Numbered from the stretch's first letter, positions 21,920 to 31,285 are shown. The stretch: 64,000 nt of DNA from Legionella rubrilucens (GCF_001468125.1 NZ_LNYT01000007.1:576650-640649); one strand, 5' to 3'. A program made the numbers and translations. The notes: generated by a model not told the origin, from the sequence alone.

Positions 21920-22924
21920 TTACTTGGGGGCGCTGACGGTGATTTTTCTTTCCGCAATCTTCTGATTCAACGCAAAAAAATCCGTAGGCTCCAGATTGGC
22001 TTTTCTCTCAATAAACCGAATGCGTTGCGCGAGGCTGCCTGTCCGGTTGAGCTTATCCCCCTGGCTAATCAATTTTTCCTTTAATTCATTGATCAAGTCG
22101 CCCGCCGTGGCATGGTCTTTGTTGTAATATTGTTTATACAGTTCATCGACGACATCGGTGTGATGACGAAGCAAATGCCTTGTGAAAGCCAGTTTGACCG
22201 TTGACCCAAAAAAAGAACAGGTGTCGGGGTTGTTGCTCTTGCTGTAGTCTCTTAGAATTTCAAGGGCTGCACGAAAGTCACTGACTTCGCTTTCAAGCTT
22301 ATCACTCGGGCCTGCCCCTGTTTGCCATAATCGTTCGTAACTGTGGGGAAAGGGTTTGGGCGGCTTCGGGTATTTATGGACCTGCCTGACCACGACGACC
22401 GTCTCCATTGTCTCCTGGGGCGATTTTTTGACAAGCAGCGGCCCAAGAACATCCTGGCGAAGGTTGTCGACAAAATCTTCCTTGAGGATTTTTTTGGGTG
22501 CCATGGAAACGGCAACGGCCCTGTCGAATCGATTGCCGTATAATTTATTGATTTCCAGTAATTTTTCTGCCGGATTGCTGGCCTTATCGGCATGGGTTCC
22601 GACTAAAATAATGGGAGCATGCGGATTGACTTTTTGAAACGCCATAATGTCTTCAATCGCGTGGTCTACCACGTCAACGCGTGGGTTTGCCCGGCTTAAA
22701 TCAACACAATACAACAATGCCTCAGAGTCTATAGTCCAGTACCCAAACAGATCGGCGGGCATAACCGCTTCTTCAAGGGTAATTTTTTCATCGTCAATTT
22801 CAAATTGACTCTGCTCAGCGCCATAAGACAAGGTAGTCGGCACTTCGGATGTTCGGTCACCGGCCAATAAAAGCCTGAGGGTGGATTTACCTGAACGGGC
22901 GGTCCCAGTAATAAAAATTTTCAT
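21920..22924 (-). CDS. P-loop small-GTPase-like protein with helical C-terminus
   Basis: 334 residues. The first 170 look like a small GTPase: G1 GTARSGKST (Gly7, Lys13), a possible G3 at DLFG (58-61) and G4 as THAD (110-113), the Thr-His-x-Asp form also seen in Roc-type GTPases, with SMAP near the G5 position. Residues 175-334 are predicted helical and charged, with an FF..TVKLAFTRHLLRHHTDVV segment resembling helical modules of Legionella effectors. No membrane segment or lipidation Cys. It stands alone between Nudix and truD genes. A Dot/Icm effector that mimics host GTPases, or a bacterial Ras-like regulator, are both possible; function not known. Confidence 0.6.
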   Translation of the reverse strand: MKIFITGTARSGKSTLRLLLAGDRTSEVPTTLSYGAEQSQFEIDDEKITLEEAVMPADLFGYWTIDSEALLYCVDLSRANPRVDVVDHAIEDIMAFQKVNPHAPIILVGTHADKASNPAEKLLEINKLYGNRFDRAVAVSMAPKKILKEDFVDNLRQDVLGPLLVKKSPQETMETVVVVRQVHKYPKPPKPFPHSYERLWQTGAGPSDKLESEVSDFRAALEILRDYSKSNNPDTCSFFGSTVKLAFTRHLLRHHTDVVDELYKQYYNKDHATAGDLINELKEKLISQGDKLNRTGSLAQRIRFIERKANLEPTDFFALNQKIAERKITVSAPK

Positions 22925-23083
22925 GATAATACCTCGTTAGTTGATGTTATTTTAGTCCCTGTAGCTTAAGGAAATATTACTTGTATTCTTTGTTATTGAT
23001 AAAAATTATTCTGGGCAACACCCGGGCAGTATTCCTGTGGTGGTAATCCCGTTATACTGGGCGAAAAATCAGGAATTTCATGC

Positions 23084-24103
23084 ATGTTTGATGTAACCAA
23101 CTGGGCTTATGCCGGTGGAAAGCCCGAATCCACCGCGGTGATTAAAAGCAATCCGGATGATTTTAAGGTCAATGAAAAACTGGGTTTTGAACTGAGCGGC
23201 GAAGGGGAGCACCTCTACCTTTACATTGAGAAGCGCGGGCTGACCACGGAAGAACTGGTCAAAGCCCTGGCTGTTTGCCTCAACAAGCCTGCCAAAGCCA
23301 TTTCTTATGCGGGCTTGAAAGACAAGATGGCCGTTACCCGTCAATGGGTTTGTGTGCACAGTTTACACAATGATGTGGCTTACCCGGATTCATTGGCAGG
23401 TGAAGGTTGGCGGGTTCTTGCCAGTCGACGGCACCTTAAAAAGTTAAAAACCGGGGTACTGGCTGCCAATGGCTTTCAACTCATTCTTAGGGCTATTGAT
23501 AATCCGAAGGATGTTGACGCTCGTCTGCAGGCAATTAAGCAGCGGGGCGTGCCCAACTACTTTGGCGATCAGCGTTTCGGTAGCCAGAACCTCGAAAAAG
23601 CATGGCAGCTTTTAACCGGCAATTACCGGGTCAAAAATCCCTTTCTGCGCGGCATGTACTATTCCGCGGCGCGGTCTTTTCTGTTCAACCACGTGTTATC
23701 CGCGCGGGTGAGTCAAGGCAACTGGAACCAGGCCTTGGCGGGCGATGTCATGCAACTGGCCGGCACGCACAGCATTTTTACAGTGGAAGACATCGAGGAG
23801 GGTATTCAGCAGCGTATCGATGAATGGGATATTTCTCCGGCTGGTCCACTGTGGGGCGAGGGCAGGGAGAGAGCAAGCCTTGCAGCTCTGGCGATCCAGC
23901 AACAGGCCCTTGAGCCTTATGCTCAGTGGTGTCAGGGGCTGGAGGCGCAGGGTTTACAGCGTGCCTACCGTCCCTTTGTTCTGGCTGTCAAGGAATTAAA
24001 CTGGAGCTGGCTTGAGCCTCATTGTCTTCAATTACAGTTTGAATTGCCGCCCGGGAGCTATGCCACCAGCGTGGTGCGGGAGTTAACCCGCAGCCTGGGA
24101 TAA
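23084..24103 (+). CDS. truD: tRNA pseudouridine(13) synthase
   Basis: 339 residues, TruD family. The catalytic Asp lies in SYAGLKDKMAVTRQW, and NYFGDQRFGSQN and the TRUD insertion domain follow. It isomerises U13 in tRNA-Glu and other tRNAs. ATG preceded by a weak AG-rich stretch. A -10-like TATACT at 23053-23058 lies just upstream. Convergent with the next gene. Confidence 0.95.
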   Translation: MFDVTNWAYAGGKPESTAVIKSNPDDFKVNEKLGFELSGEGEHLYLYIEKRGLTTEELVKALAVCLNKPAKAISYAGLKDKMAVTRQWVCVHSLHNDVAYPDSLAGEGWRVLASRRHLKKLKTGVLAANGFQLILRAIDNPKDVDARLQAIKQRGVPNYFGDQRFGSQNLEKAWQLLTGNYRVKNPFLRGMYYSAARSFLFNHVLSARVSQGNWNQALAGDVMQLAGTHSIFTVEDIEEGIQQRIDEWDISPAGPLWGEGRERASLAALAIQQQALEPYAQWCQGLEAQGLQRAYRPFVLAVKELNWSWLEPHCLQLQFELPPGSYATSVVRELTRSLG

Positions 24104-24113
24104 AGATGGTGCA

Positions 24114-24139
24114 TCAGGCCGGTCAATGATCCGGCCTGA
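24114..24139. terminator. hairpin between convergent truD and the unknown gene
   Basis: TCAGGCCGG-tcaatgat-CCGGCCTGA is a perfect 9-bp stem between the two stop codons. It has no long T-run but its position fits a bidirectional transcription stop. Confidence 0.55.
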
Positions 24140-24146
24140 CGGGTGA

Positions 24147-25559
24147 TCAAACGGTCATGTTTTGCGCATGTGTTTCTGCGTTCACCTCGTCGGTCACGGT
24201 GGTTAATTCCTTTTCGCCAATGCTTAAGGGCGCTTGCAAAATGTCTTCCTTACCGGTTGTGGCTTTGATAAGAGGCACACCGTTTTGTTGGATCAGGCTC
24301 TCAAGCAGTGATTTGAGTTCTGGCATGTAAGGAAGTTCGGTTTGAGACACTTTTTTTGTCTCTTCGGCTGTCGGGATGGCCACTTTAATTTCTTCCCCAT
24401 CAGAACAGGTGATGACCAAGCCTTCTGAAGTCAGTTGAATGGGCGGTGTCGGGATTTTGTCGCCTTGTTTCTCGCAACTTTCGGTAAATACTTTTTTAAG
24501 GGTGTCATCATCAGCTTTAATCAAATTCACTTCCGTGCCTTCGATCACACGTTGGCCGGTGACTAAATTAAAGCCGGTGAGGTGATGAGCCTTTTTGCCC
24601 TGGAGAATGGACGAAAGCGAAATGGCGCCTTGATAAGCAGCTTTACAGCCCAAATCGATAGGCACACCAATGACATAGCCCATGCCTTTGCCGGCATATT
24701 TCATGGTGTTGCCAAGCATCCAGGCGCAGGAGACACCTGAAAACGTTTCAACCAGCTTGCCGGCGTAGGTTGGTGCGACCAACATGATGCCCAGTGTGCC
24801 CGAGGATCCGGTCACAAAATACAACATCGCGCTTAAGCTCGTGGTAACGAAGGCGCGTATGGGTTGGGATTCCGTGGATTTGGCTATCACATTGCCCAAA
24901 ATATAGCCAGTTGTGTAACCGGTCATTTCCATAGGCCAGGCTAAGGCGGGGACCAATACGGACGTCACCGGCAGCGAGGTCTTCGGTTTGGCATTCATTT
25001 TTTCACATTGACGGTTAACAAACCGGGAAAAATCCCGCCATTCGCTGTCACTGATTTTTGACTTGATTCGACCGTTGATTTCATCCAGTTTTTTATCGTC
25101 TTTGAGGAATTTTTGAGCAGAATGCAGGACGGTGGCCCGGGTTTCTTCATCAATGCTGATTTGGCTTAATTTCAAGGCATTGTCCAGAAGCTCAATTAAC
25201 GTCGCCGATGACGAGGAGCGTACCAAGTAGTTTTGGTCAACCTGCGATTTGATGTAAAAAACAAGCGCAACCAGAATACGCAACGCATTCACATGCCTTT
25301 CGATGGCTTCGGGTTTGACCAGCAGAAATTTTTCTTTTTCAAGTTCGGCGGGCTTTAACAAATCCTCTTTGAGGGCATCGAGCATTTTTAAAATCAATCG
25401 GGTCTGATTATCGCGTGCACTGACATCGGTGGCGCCAAAAAAGCAGGAGATGGCATAAGGCTGAGGGGTTTTATCAAAGTCGATTTTTTTTATTTTTTTG
25501 TAGGTCTCGCGAATGTTAAGCAAAATTTTCAGGAATTCGTCATCCAAACAGTAGGTCAT
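24147..25559 (-). CDS. unknown protein with hydrophobic glycine-rich centre
   Basis: 470 residues, no family recognised. Residues 1-200 are helical and charged. Residues 205-330 are hydrophobic, rich in Gly/Ala/Ser with several possible membrane-inserting segments. Residues 340-470 are polar and acidic. There is no signal peptide. The layout (cytosolic N-terminus, paired hydrophobic hairpins, acidic C-terminus) resembles membrane-targeted Legionella effectors, but no motif proves it. The last 30 residues contain several Glu and end in NMTV, compatible with a Dot/Icm-type tail. Stand-alone gene with an AT-rich upstream region. Confidence 0.55.
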   Translation of the reverse strand: MTYCLDDEFLKILLNIRETYKKIKKIDFDKTPQPYAISCFFGATDVSARDNQTRLILKMLDALKEDLLKPAELEKEKFLLVKPEAIERHVNALRILVALVFYIKSQVDQNYLVRSSSSATLIELLDNALKLSQISIDEETRATVLHSAQKFLKDDKKLDEINGRIKSKISDSEWRDFSRFVNRQCEKMNAKPKTSLPVTSVLVPALAWPMEMTGYTTGYILGNVIAKSTESQPIRAFVTTSLSAMLYFVTGSSGTLGIMLVAPTYAGKLVETFSGVSCAWMLGNTMKYAGKGMGYVIGVPIDLGCKAAYQGAISLSSILQGKKAHHLTGFNLVTGQRVIEGTEVNLIKADDDTLKKVFTESCEKQGDKIPTPPIQLTSEGLVITCSDGEEIKVAIPTAEETKKVSQTELPYMPELKSLLESLIQQNGVPLIKATTGKEDILQAPLSIGEKELTTVTDEVNAETHAQNMTV

Positions 25560-25730
25560 TTTGCCACCTCATATCCTTGTTATTTTATCTCCTAACATTT
25601 TATATTACGAAATCAGTGGTTAAATGCAATGTTAATTGATTAATTTTTACTAGATTGTTGCAGGAATAGGGTTGTAGTTGATTTATTTTAATCAAAGTGT
25701 GCATATTCTGTTTTTTTGCTCACTATGCCA

Positions 25731-25759
25731 TTAACCTCTTGAAAAACAAATGATATAGT
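25731..25759 (+). promoter_or_regulatory. candidate promoter of the UbiA/LphB pair
   Basis: TTAACC (25731-25736), 17-bp spacer, TATAGT (25754-25759), ending 30 bp upstream of the UbiA-family ATG. The rest of the 230-bp region from 25560 is AT-rich with no gene. Confidence 0.45.
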
Positions 25760-25789
25760 GAAGAAAACAAGTTGGTACTGGTGTGAGTT

Positions 25790-26656
25790 ATGACGTCCCT
25801 CAAGCAATTTTTTTATCTGCTTCGCTTTTCCCATTGGAGTAAGTCAGCTTTTGTTTTCCTCGGGGTTATCTATTCTGGCACAATGGATTACCTTGTCGAT
25901 GCGGTTCTTGCCGCACTGTCCTTCTGCCTCATCGCCAGCGCGGTGTACATTTACAATGACTTCCAGGATATGGAAGAGGACCGGCTGCATCCCCACAAGC
26001 GCTTAAGGCCTTTGGCAAGCGGTGAGATTTCCTTGGACATTGCTTTTGGTACTCTGGTGATGCTGCTCCTGGTTGGGCTATTGATAGCCTGGTCTGTTTC
26101 CATGACGCTGGCTCTGATTTTAGCGGTTTACCTGCTGATTAATCTCGCCTATAACCATGTGCTTAAAAACATACCGATTCTGGATGTGCTCTCCATTGCC
26201 AGCGGTTTTATGCTGCGCGTACTGGCAGGCACCATCGGCATTGGGCTGCCCATTTCCTGGTGGCTGACGATTACCGCTACGCTCGTGAGTCTGTTGATTG
26301 CTCTGGGTAAACGGCGTCTGGAAAAGCAGTTGGGTTTAAAATACGAAACCCGCCCTGTGCTTAAAAAATACTCCACCAGAACATTGGATTATCTCATTGC
26401 CGGCGTGGCCATGAGCTGCTTTATTGCCTATTTGCTGTATACCCTTTTTGTTCATGACGAGGCCTTTTATTTTCTTCTGACCCTGCCTTTTGCTGCCATT
26501 GGCTTGTGGCGATTTGCCTGGTTCACCATGCAAGACAGCGACAGCGATGATCCGGTGTCCCTGTTTTTCAGCGACAATCTGTCACGTTTTAACCTGCTCT
26601 GTTTTATCTTGCTGACCCTGGTTGCATTAAGTCCTCTGGCCGTGTTGAATCAATGA
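25790..26656 (+). CDS. UbiA-family prenyltransferase, DPPR-synthase-like
   Basis: 288 residues, about eight to nine membrane helices. The Asp-rich motif reads NDFQDMEEDRLHPHKRLRP, the form seen in decaprenyl-phosphate phosphoribosyltransferases (mycobacterial UbiA, Rv3806c) rather than in quinone-pathway UbiA; the second motif region has LGKRRLEK. The predicted reaction is transfer of phosphoribose from PRPP to a polyprenyl phosphate on the inner membrane. The next gene, overlapping by 4 nt, is a GT-C enzyme resembling AftB, the same pairing as in mycobacteria (Rv3805c-Rv3806c). Substrate chain length and product are inferred. Confidence 0.8.
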   Translation: MTSLKQFFYLLRFSHWSKSAFVFLGVIYSGTMDYLVDAVLAALSFCLIASAVYIYNDFQDMEEDRLHPHKRLRPLASGEISLDIAFGTLVMLLLVGLLIAWSVSMTLALILAVYLLINLAYNHVLKNIPILDVLSIASGFMLRVLAGTIGIGLPISWWLTITATLVSLLIALGKRRLEKQLGLKYETRPVLKKYSTRTLDYLIAGVAMSCFIAYLLYTLFVHDEAFYFLLTLPFAAIGLWRFAWFTMQDSDSDDPVSLFFSDNLSRFNLLCFILLTLVALSPLAVLNQ

Positions 26657-28194
26657 AGGTTAAAAAAACAGCGTGGGTTGTTTTTTTACTGCTTGTTTTT
26701 ATCTACCTGTTTATCCTGCAGATAAAGGCCATCTGGCCTTTTACCATTGATGACATGTACATTACTCTGCGTTATGCCAGGCATTTGGCCATGGAGGGGC
26801 AGTTGCTGTGGAATATCGGCGAGCCGCCGGTTGAAGGTTATTCCAATTTCAGTTTTCTTATCCTGGCCGCCTACGTATTGAAGTGGGGAGGGGATCCGGT
26901 CTTCGCGTTAAAACTCACGGGAGTGCTGAGTTTGCTGTTAACCGTGTTCGCCGTTTATCGCCTGTCGCGATTCTGGTTTGATCGCGGATTGTCGTTGATT
27001 CCCTGTTACTGGCTGCTTTGGTATCGCGGGCAAATCATCTGGTCAGTGAGCGGTTTGGAAACCACGACCTACCAGGCCTTGCTGGCTTTGGGGCTTTACT
27101 GTCTATTACGAGCGATCGGGTATCAGTGCCTGTCTGAACCGCGCAAGGCAGCCCAATGGCCCATGGCCGTGCTCGCGGGTTTGCTGTTTACTCTGGCATC
27201 CATGACCCGTCCTGAAGCGCCGGCGGTGATAACCCTTTTTTATTTTCTTGCCTGTTGGGATGTGATGAAACGACAGCGCTTGGCTTTAACGGCCCTGGTT
27301 GCCAGTGCCTCCACGTACCTCCTACTTTTTTCACCTTATTTCATCTGGCGATGGCACTATTATGGGCTGTTATTTCCCAATCCCGTCTATTGCAAAGCCC
27401 ACACGTCCGAATGGTTTGTTCTTTGCAACGAATTCCTGTCATTAGCCTGGCCCTTTCTGCTTCTGGCGCTCTTTGCGGTCATCAGGGAACGCGGTAAAGT
27501 ATTGCCATGGTATTTCCTGTTGCCCAGTGCTGTTTACATGCTGTTGCTGGTCAGAGCGGATCCCATCGTGGCTTTTGATACGCGCCTTTTCTTACCCGCG
27601 TTCGCACTGCTTTTGCCTTTATCCCTGCAGGGAATAAAAGCCCTTTTAAGCCGTTTTTTGCAGGGGGAAGACCCTTCAGTCTTTCGTGTGGCCATGGTAA
27701 TGGTTTCGTTTTTAACGGCTTTCTTTTTTATTCCCGCCATGACCCTGCCGCAATTACGGTATTTTACTGAAAATCCGGTTGCCGGTGAGAAATTAAGAAT
27801 CAAAGTCATCCAATGGCTCACCCGGCATACGACTGAAAACAGCCGGGTGGTTTTAGGAGACAGCGGGTTTATCCCTTATTACAGTCGATTACGGTTTATT
27901 GACTCCTTCTGCCTGAACAATAAAACCATGGCGTTGCAGCCGGCAGCGGAACGCGATCAGTGGTTTTGCAAAACGATTCTCTCGTTAAAACCCGATGTCG
28001 TCATTTTGTCATCTCTGACAGAAAATAATACAATCCATTACCTGCCAGTCGATCAATGCCTGCAGAAAGCGTTGACAATGGACAGGAATTATCAACTGAA
28101 AGCCCTCTTTTACACCGTCGCCAATCAGCAGGCCTACCGCTATGAAATTTTTCAGTTATCAGGCGGGGAGCCGCTTTCTCTCATCCTGCGGTAG
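26653..28194 (+). CDS. lphB: GT-C membrane glycosyltransferase, AftB/LphB-like
   Basis: 513 residues with about ten membrane segments and a C-terminal soluble part. The first extracytoplasmic loop has the GT-C acidic motif IDDMYITLRYARHL followed by WNIGEPPVEGYSNF, closely resembling mycobacterial arabinofuranosyltransferase AftB (DDAFISFRYARNL...GERVEGYTN in consensus form) and the Legionella protein annotated LphB. Such enzymes use polyprenyl-phosphate sugars as donors and act on the periplasmic side. Coupled to the DPPR-synthase-like gene by ATGA. The acceptor (LPS, glycoprotein or other glycan) is unknown. Confidence 0.7.
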   Translation: MKVKKTAWVVFLLLVFIYLFILQIKAIWPFTIDDMYITLRYARHLAMEGQLLWNIGEPPVEGYSNFSFLILAAYVLKWGGDPVFALKLTGVLSLLLTVFAVYRLSRFWFDRGLSLIPCYWLLWYRGQIIWSVSGLETTTYQALLALGLYCLLRAIGYQCLSEPRKAAQWPMAVLAGLLFTLASMTRPEAPAVITLFYFLACWDVMKRQRLALTALVASASTYLLLFSPYFIWRWHYYGLLFPNPVYCKAHTSEWFVLCNEFLSLAWPFLLLALFAVIRERGKVLPWYFLLPSAVYMLLLVRADPIVAFDTRLFLPAFALLLPLSLQGIKALLSRFLQGEDPSVFRVAMVMVSFLTAFFFIPAMTLPQLRYFTENPVAGEKLRIKVIQWLTRHTTENSRVVLGDSGFIPYYSRLRFIDSFCLNNKTMALQPAAERDQWFCKTILSLKPDVVILSSLTENNTIHYLPVDQCLQKALTMDRNYQLKALFYTVANQQAYRYEIFQLSGGEPLSLILR

Positions 28195-28351
28195 GAAGCC
28201 AGTGGGTTCCTGCCTTCGTGATTAACGAGGCTTTGTTAAGAAAACTTCCTCTTCGCCATTGCATTTTAAGACAAAGACTTTAGTATTACCTCTTTAAGTT
28301 CTCTTTGCTGGCACCTGTGGAATCAGGATTAAATCAAAGGATGTGTCAACC

Positions 28352-30235
28352 ATGTCAATTCTTGGTGGATTATTGTCTAAATTATATAAAAAATTACCTT
28401 CGCTGATTTTTGATATCGCCGCTATTCCTGCCGCCTGGTATTTTGCTTATTGGCTGCGCTACAACCTGCAGCCGTTTCCTCACCATTTGACCTCCATCTA
28501 CTCTGTTGCCGCGCTGTTACTGCTCATGACCATTCAGGTGGGCTGTTATTACTACTGCAAAGTCTACCGGGGGCTTTGGCGTTTTACGTCGATCAATGAT
28601 GTGATTCGTATTATTAAGGCAACGCTGCTCGCGATTGGTCTGGTCATTCCGGTGTTTTATTTAACGTCTCTGCTTAAGCATGTGCCGCGCTCCATTTTAC
28701 CCATGTATGCCTTAGGACTGATGACATTGCTTTGCGGCGGTCGATTGGTCATGCGCATGTACCGCGACCGCAAGGGGCGTGAGGACTTGTTACTGGAAAC
28801 GAAACGGGTGCTGGTGATCGGCGCAGGTCATGCTGGCGAGGGTTTGCTGCGTGATTTGAAAAAAATGAATGCCTACTTCCCCGTGGGGCTGGTGGATGAC
28901 AATCCCGGCAAACGAGGTATGGAAATCCATGGTGTGCGGGTTTTGGGCGCTGTCCGTGAGTTGCCGCAACTGGTGGTGAATCATCAGATCGATTTGCTTT
29001 TTATCGCCATTCCCTCTGCCCGTTCGGCGGCCATGCGCCGTATTGTCGACTATTGCAGCCGTAGCCGTGTGCCTTTTCGGACCCTGCCCGGCATTTCGGC
29101 CCTGGTGAATGACCAGATTGAGGTGAAAGCCTTGCGTGAGGTCAGTATCGAGGATTTGCTCGGCCGTGACCAGGTGCAACTGGAGTGGGATAGAATAGCC
29201 GGCGCCATTCGCGGTAAAAAAGTCATTGTCACCGGCGGGGGAGGATCCATTGGCGAAGAATTATGCCGTCAGGTGATGGCTCATCATCCCGCGCAATTAT
29301 TAATCATCGATAACTCTGAATTCAATTTATATAAAGCGGATTATGAATTAAGGGAAGCGTTTCCGGAGATACCGCTGCTGTTGCGATTGACGTCCATTAC
29401 CGATGCTTCCGCCATTGATGCCATTTTTCATCAGTTTAAACCGGACTTGGTGTTTCATGCTGCAGCCTATAAACACGTACCCCTGCTTGAAGATCAGGTT
29501 CGGGTTGCGGTACAGAATAATATTCTGGGTACCCAGGTTGTTGCCCTGGCGAGTGCCGAAGCAGGGGCCGAAAAATTCGTATTAATTTCAAGCGATAAAG
29601 CCGTGAATCCCACCAACGTGATGGGTACGACCAAGCGGGTGGCGGAAATCTATTGCCAGAATTTAAATGAACGGGTGAAAACCCAATTCATCACGGTCCG
29701 CTTTGGCAATGTGCTGGGATCGGCCGGGAGCGTGGTGCCGTTGTTTCAGAAGCAACTGGATGCGGGCGGCCCTTTGACCGTGACCCATCCTGACATTCAG
29801 CGTTATTTTATGACCATTCCCGAAGCCTGCCAGTTGATTTTGCAAGCCATGGTGAACGGTCATGGGGGCGAAATTTTTGTTCTTGACATGGGGGAGCCGA
29901 TTAAAATCAGTTACCTGGCAGAACAGATGATTCGTCTGGCCGGCAAAGAACCCGGTAAAGACATTGCCATTAAATACACCGGATTAAGACCTGGTGAGAA
30001 ACTGTTTGAAGAGCTTTTCCATGAATCGGAACAATTAGCCAATACGGAGCATGAAAAATTATTCAAGGCACGCTTCCGTAAAATTGACTGGCGGGAATTG
30101 CTGCAGACCCTGCGTCTGATGAATGAGGCCTGCCAGACTCATAATCATGATGAATTGCATGTGTTGCTTAAAAGTCTGGTACCCGAGTTCACTGCACGCT
30201 TTGAACTGACCCATGAATCCGGTTGCAGGAATTAA
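28352..30235 (+). CDS. WbpM/FlaA1-type membrane nucleotide-sugar 4,6-dehydratase
   Basis: About 627 residues: four N-terminal membrane helices, a Rossmann-like domain (VLVIGAGHAGEGLL, about residue 150), then an extended SDR domain (VIVTGGGGSIGEELC, near 290). The usual YxxxK is replaced by Met in NVMGTTKR, and SSDKAVNPTN precedes it, exactly as in large WbpM-type enzymes that convert UDP-GlcNAc to the 4-keto-6-deoxy sugar. This feeds O-antigen or other surface glycans. The frame allows GTG at 28343, but AAAGG lies 11 nt before ATG 28352 and only 2 nt before the GTG, so ATG is chosen. Follows LphB by 157 bp. Confidence 0.88.
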   Translation: MSILGGLLSKLYKKLPSLIFDIAAIPAAWYFAYWLRYNLQPFPHHLTSIYSVAALLLLMTIQVGCYYYCKVYRGLWRFTSINDVIRIIKATLLAIGLVIPVFYLTSLLKHVPRSILPMYALGLMTLLCGGRLVMRMYRDRKGREDLLLETKRVLVIGAGHAGEGLLRDLKKMNAYFPVGLVDDNPGKRGMEIHGVRVLGAVRELPQLVVNHQIDLLFIAIPSARSAAMRRIVDYCSRSRVPFRTLPGISALVNDQIEVKALREVSIEDLLGRDQVQLEWDRIAGAIRGKKVIVTGGGGSIGEELCRQVMAHHPAQLLIIDNSEFNLYKADYELREAFPEIPLLLRLTSITDASAIDAIFHQFKPDLVFHAAAYKHVPLLEDQVRVAVQNNILGTQVVALASAEAGAEKFVLISSDKAVNPTNVMGTTKRVAEIYCQNLNERVKTQFITVRFGNVLGSAGSVVPLFQKQLDAGGPLTVTHPDIQRYFMTIPEACQLILQAMVNGHGGEIFVLDMGEPIKISYLAEQMIRLAGKEPGKDIAIKYTGLRPGEKLFEELFHESEQLANTEHEKLFKARFRKIDWRELLQTLRLMNEACQTHNHDELHVLLKSLVPEFTARFELTHESGCRN

Positions 30236-30236
30236 C

Positions 30237-30572
30237 ATGACCATCAGTTACGACGAATTTGCCAAAGTCGATTTACGTTCCGGTACTGTCATTAGAGTGG
30301 AACCTTTCCCACGAGCCCAAAAACCCGCCTACAAAGTCTGGGTTGATTTCGGGCCGCAATTAGGGGTATTGCAAACCTCGGCACAGGTGACTGTTCACTA
30401 CACGCCTGAGACGCTGATGGGACGCACAGTCATTGGGTGTGTCAACCTGGGCGAAAAAAACATTGCCGGCTTTACTTCACAGTTTTTACTGGTCGGATTT
30501 TCGGATGTCCAGGGAGCGATTTGCCTGGCGACAGTCGACAAACCGGTCCCTGATGGGCAAAAACTCCATTAA
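30237..30572 (+). CDS. csaA: CsaA-type tRNA-binding/chaperone protein
   Basis: 111 residues forming a single EMAP/tRNA-binding OB-fold: FAKVDLRSGTVIRVEPFPRA, VDFG...LGVLQTSAQV and a C-terminal LVGF segment. CsaA proteins bind tRNA and have been linked to protein export in Bacillus; the role in gammaproteobacteria is unclear. ATG at 30237 follows AGGA and comes 1 nt after the dehydratase stop, so both are likely co-transcribed. Confidence 0.88.
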   Translation: MTISYDEFAKVDLRSGTVIRVEPFPRAQKPAYKVWVDFGPQLGVLQTSAQVTVHYTPETLMGRTVIGCVNLGEKNIAGFTSQFLLVGFSDVQGAICLATVDKPVPDGQKLH

Positions 30573-30639
30573 GCGGTCTTGACCTCCTGTTGCTAATCTG
30601 ATGTGATGAAAGTCTATCCCTATAACGTATGAAATTATC

Positions 30640-31239
30640 ATGAAAATCGTAATTATTGGCGCATCCGGTACCATTGGCACAGCCATCGTGCAAGCACTGG
30701 AAACAAGGCATGAGGTGATTAAAGCCAATTACAGTGGCGGCGATATTCAGGTTGATATTACCGATAATCAATCCATTGCCAATCTCTTTAAGCAGATTAA
30801 ACACATCGATGCGGTTGTTTTGGCAACCGGTAAGGTTCAGTTTGATGATTTCATGGCCATGGATGATGCTGCTTACCAGATTGGTCTTAAAAATAAATTA
30901 ATGGGACAGGTCAATGTGGTGCTTGAAGGTCGAAAGCATTTGAATGAGGGCGGTTCGTTTACCTTAACCAGCGGCATTCTAAGCTATGATCCGATTCGTT
31001 ACGGCACTTCAGCTTCCATGGTCAATGGAGCCATTGATTCCTTTGTCATCGCGGCAGCCATTGAAATGCCCCGCGGCCTTCGCATCAACGCCGTTAGTCC
31101 GACGGTGATTGAAGAAGCCATGGACAATTATGCGCCTTATTTCCGAGGCTATGCGCCGGTCACCGCCGCCCGCGCCGCTCTGGCTTACAGTAAGAGCGTG
31201 GAAGGATTGCAAACCGGTCAGGTTTACCGTGTGGAATAA
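30640..31239 (+). CDS. short-chain dehydrogenase-like protein without YxxxK
   Basis: 199 residues. The nucleotide-binding motif IIGASGTIG and the segments KLMGQVNVV, GGSFTLTSGILS and RINAVSPTVIEE are typical of a compact SDR subfamily. The catalytic Tyr-x-x-x-Lys is not seen; the region reads SASMVNGAIDSF, as in that subfamily, so it may be a non-classical reductase or a nucleotide-binding scaffold. Stand-alone, with a 68-bp upstream gap. Confidence 0.8.
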   Translation: MKIVIIGASGTIGTAIVQALETRHEVIKANYSGGDIQVDITDNQSIANLFKQIKHIDAVVLATGKVQFDDFMAMDDAAYQIGLKNKLMGQVNVVLEGRKHLNEGGSFTLTSGILSYDPIRYGTSASMVNGAIDSFVIAAAIEMPRGLRINAVSPTVIEEAMDNYAPYFRGYAPVTAARAALAYSKSVEGLQTGQVYRVE

Positions 31240-31263
31240 GAGGCTTGCCTGACGTTCGAATGA

Positions 31264-31285
31264 ATCCCCTGCCTTCGCGGGGGAT
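31264..31285. repeat. degenerate copy of the dispersed GC hairpin
   Basis: ATCCCC...GGGGAT flanking a short loop, followed by GATGACA, between the convergent SDR and permease genes. It resembles the copies at 51626 and 51816 and may act as a transcription stop. Confidence 0.5.

Noticed and set aside
28309..28330. Sigma-54-like TGGCAC upstream of the WbpM-type gene
   Set aside because: No GC at the required 10-nt spacing after the GG.
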